The notes under the pieces were generated by a model, which saw only the letters and a program-made list of their open reading frames with translations, did no database searches and was not told the origin of the DNA. DNA of 9,378 nucleotides, from contig CALZMY010000212.1 of assembly GCA_945788675.1 (NCBI GenBank), forward strand, positions 1 to 9,378. The letters are read 5' to 3'. The DNA comes from an uncultured Gammaproteobacteria bacterium (GTDB lineage Bacteria; Pseudomonadota; Gammaproteobacteria; SZUA-140). Positions 8,601-9,378 of this stretch are shown in pieces. Numbering within the stretch: position 1 is the first letter of the stretch; the number at the start of each line of letters is the position of its first letter. A program made the position numbers and the translations under genes.

Positions 8601-9378
8601 GTAAACCCATAAGGGCCATAGACGACGATTTGTTGCGACTGCTTGCCGTGAATAAGTTCTAGTGGATAGCTAAACTCTCCATTCTCTGAAGTAGGTATTT
8701 TGGTTGAGCCTATTTGAATCAGGCTTCCGGGTTTAGTCTGTCCGATTAATTGATACGTTTGTGGGGTACTGTTATCCACAAAATATGGGATCAGTGCTCT
8801 GTTTTTTGGCTGCGAAATTTCCAGTTGTGGTACGGATAGTTTGGTGCTCGTTGACCGTCCATGTTTGTCGCTTATTTCAATGAAGATGTTTTTATTGTCT
8901 GCTACGGGAAGCGAGAAACGCCCCAGGCGATCAAGTTTTACTTCATTGCCATTTATTTTGGCCCTGGCGCGAGTGAGGAAGCGACTACGTCTCTTGGCGC
9001 GTGTGACATCGCTCACTAAGCCTTTCATAGCAACTCTTCTGTTAAGTAATCGTCCTTCAGTTGAGTCATTACTGGCAATGGGTTTGTCTTCGCCATACCA
9101 GCGAAGCTTCAGACGCATCGGTGATATTCCTTCAACACCGACAAGATATGCATGTGCCGCTTCTGCTCGTTTTTGCGATAAGCTAAGGTTCAGTTGTCCA
9201 TCGCCAGAAGAGTCTGAATGCCCTTCAATGACCACTTTTTCACGTGGGAAACGGCGCAGTGTTTTTGCTGCGTCTTTAAGCATTTTCTTGGCATTTCCAC
9301 TGAGTGTAAAGTTACCGGTTTTAAATGAGCCACCACTAAGATTCAGCTCGATAACGGATTTATGATCTATTCCGATCA
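5663..9378 (-). CDS. Giant OmpA-domain / Ig-like / outer-membrane beta-barrel protein, N-terminus beyond window edge
   Basis: The frame is open to the window edge: 31 more codons precede the ATG at 9283 and belong to the OmpA domain (TGNFTLSGNAKKMLKDAAK), so that ATG is internal and at least 1,237 residues are encoded. Residue numbers below count from it. An OmpA-like peptidoglycan-binding domain runs to about 92: VVIEGHSDSSG, LSLSQKRAEAAHAYL, WYGEDKPIASN and LLNRRV, with D24 and R39 where family members bind diaminopimelate. Three Ig-like modules follow at about 105-150, 152-237 and 254-330. From about 335 to 1206 the sequence is mostly alternating beta-strands with turns, consistent with a large outer-membrane barrel. 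It includes an acidic loop (about 403-428, with DLDDDG, then PVYGDNST), a strand unit NIDYSIKYLGGRLLFNRPIS, a Gln/Ser/Thr-rich probable loop (about 757-778) and a C-terminus ending in an aromatic residue (GWFMRVQGKY), as barrel proteins do. The signal peptide must be off-window. Possible roles are envelope tethering, surface structure or export; none is shown. It is transcribed in the same direction as the downstream signalling genes. Confidence 0.85.
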   Translation of the reverse strand, partial: IGIDHKSVIELNLSGGSFKTGNFTLSGNAKKMLKDAAKTLRRFPREKVVIEGHSDSSGDGQLNLSLSQKRAEAAHAYLVGVEGISPMRLKLRWYGEDKPIASNDSTEGRLLNRRVAMKGLVSDVTRAKRRSRFLTRARAKINGNEVKLDRLGRFSLPVADNKNIFIEISDKHGRSTSTKLSVPQLEISQPKNRALIPYFVDNSTPQTYQLIGQTKPGSLIQIGSTKIPTSENGEFSYPLELIHGKQSQQIVVYGPYGFTYITELTMDIRSQNNNNREFYIEDPIPELQLDLPPAGFTVKEGDYTISGITSAENAVLVNNNAITIQPDGRFTHTLTLQQGENPIHVKTVDPRGYVGTIEHAIGAGDSQLFFMAFADGKFSQLNTKGYIQGSGRESASELYSEGRLAFYLKGKIQGKYLITAALDTGQGEIDSLFDDLDDDGSKALLNNIDPDHYYPVYGDNSTIVYDTQSQGKFYLAVDSDAIHGVVGNYKLNLSETELAAYRRTLYGGLFEYHSLSRTKYGSHNTIIRLFGAQTRQSHVRDELRATGGSLYYLSQRDIIEGSEQVSIVVKDKNTGLTLSRQPQQQNIDYSIKYLGGRLLFNRPISSSEQDNNVINNALLAGNPVYIEVDYEYHVATFEKSASGARARQQLGDHVAVGATYVDDELAAGRYELQGIDGEIRIMKNSRIIAEIAESNGSEGETFTSVDGGLVFSPLSNAQQKGQATKIATEIDIGEFAGRPDRLTAGAYIKELDQGFQASGNSSDQDKQKSGANVMIRVTDKNTLKLKHDQEQSTATTQPGSTDSSQQSTAQWQYKAEKWSFTGEYHDQQSEDSSGTQLNKDRLAGTKLVGAVTDKLEASISHQTTLEGIENDQSTLGLKYNLTESLDLEGSATNGDKGDAGEARIGYSSNKIRVYLTERLNDNQSGKTTSTIIGGETSTGTIAGAESGKVYSEYQWDNSELGDKSLSLVGAEQQWLIENGWKFNLGSEYSDINTLTGTTSRTTIAVGMSYMRKGLKVSSRNEIRNDRGTERKKQILTSNIIEYNLNPDYVVLGKYRHSVTRNLTKNINDARFDEQSIGLAYRPTGHDRLNALGRYTHLSDMSPLNLDSVTSTTTKMDVFSIEWSYQITKKLEWSDKQAVRFKTEKTGNYAEFETQTLLSIHRLDYSLPWQIRFGAEYRTLTQKEADDQRSGWLSELTWGANRYLRLGIGYNFTDFSDNEFSANDYSTEGWFMRVQGKY

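Noticed and set aside
9281..9283. ATG at 9283 as the start of the barrel protein
   Set aside because: The frame stays open to the window edge and the upstream codons encode the first part of the same OmpA domain, so this Met is internal.
8841..9365. 174-codon + strand ORF opposite the OmpA domain
   Set aside because: Antisense shadow of clear OmpA-domain coding sequence; the translation has no domain-like pattern.

Overview
The window looks like a chromosomal segment of a Gram-negative bacterium, most likely a gammaproteobacterium of moderate GC content. The support is a TamB-type outer-membrane biogenesis protein, a very large outer-membrane beta-barrel protein carrying an OmpA-type peptidoglycan-binding domain, and a NtrB-like sensor kinase paired with a PleD/WspR-like diguanylate cyclase. 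The genus cannot be named from sequence alone. No tRNA, rRNA, insertion sequence, CRISPR array or phage gene was seen.

Layout. Bases 1-939 (+ strand) encode the last 312 residues of TamB; its 5' part lies outside the window. Bases 940-1148 are a convergent intergenic spacer with no convincing terminator and a possible tiny coding remnant. Everything from 1149 to 9378 reads on the minus strand. In transcription order: (1) 9378-5663, a giant protein cut off at its N-terminus by the window edge, with an OmpA-like peptidoglycan-binding domain, three Ig-like beta-sandwich modules and a long C-terminal beta-barrel; (2) a 239-base gap; (3) 5423-4053, a single-pass membrane-anchored FecR-domain protein ending in FN3-like and Ig-like modules; (4) 4053-2179, a sensor histidine kinase with a periplasmic Cache-like domain, HAMP, HisKA and HATPase; (5) 2132-1149, a REC-GGDEF response regulator.

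How the genes may work together. The FecR-like gene, the kinase and the diguanylate cyclase form a tight transcription unit: a one-base TAATG stop/start overlap, then a 46-base gap. The kinase and the REC-GGDEF protein look like a complete, catalytically intact two-component pathway that turns a periplasmic signal into c-di-GMP. The FecR-like protein has no sigma factor beside it and only a short cytoplasmic tail, so it is more likely an envelope-side structural or sensory partner of the kinase than an anti-sigma factor. The Ig-like module at its C-terminus resembles the modules in the giant barrel protein upstream. I therefore suggest one envelope-to-c-di-GMP system: the barrel protein bound to outer membrane and peptidoglycan, the FecR-like protein in the inner membrane facing the periplasm, and the kinase reporting to the cyclase. 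This is inference from gene order and module similarity. I recognise the individual domain families but do not know a characterised system with exactly this composition.
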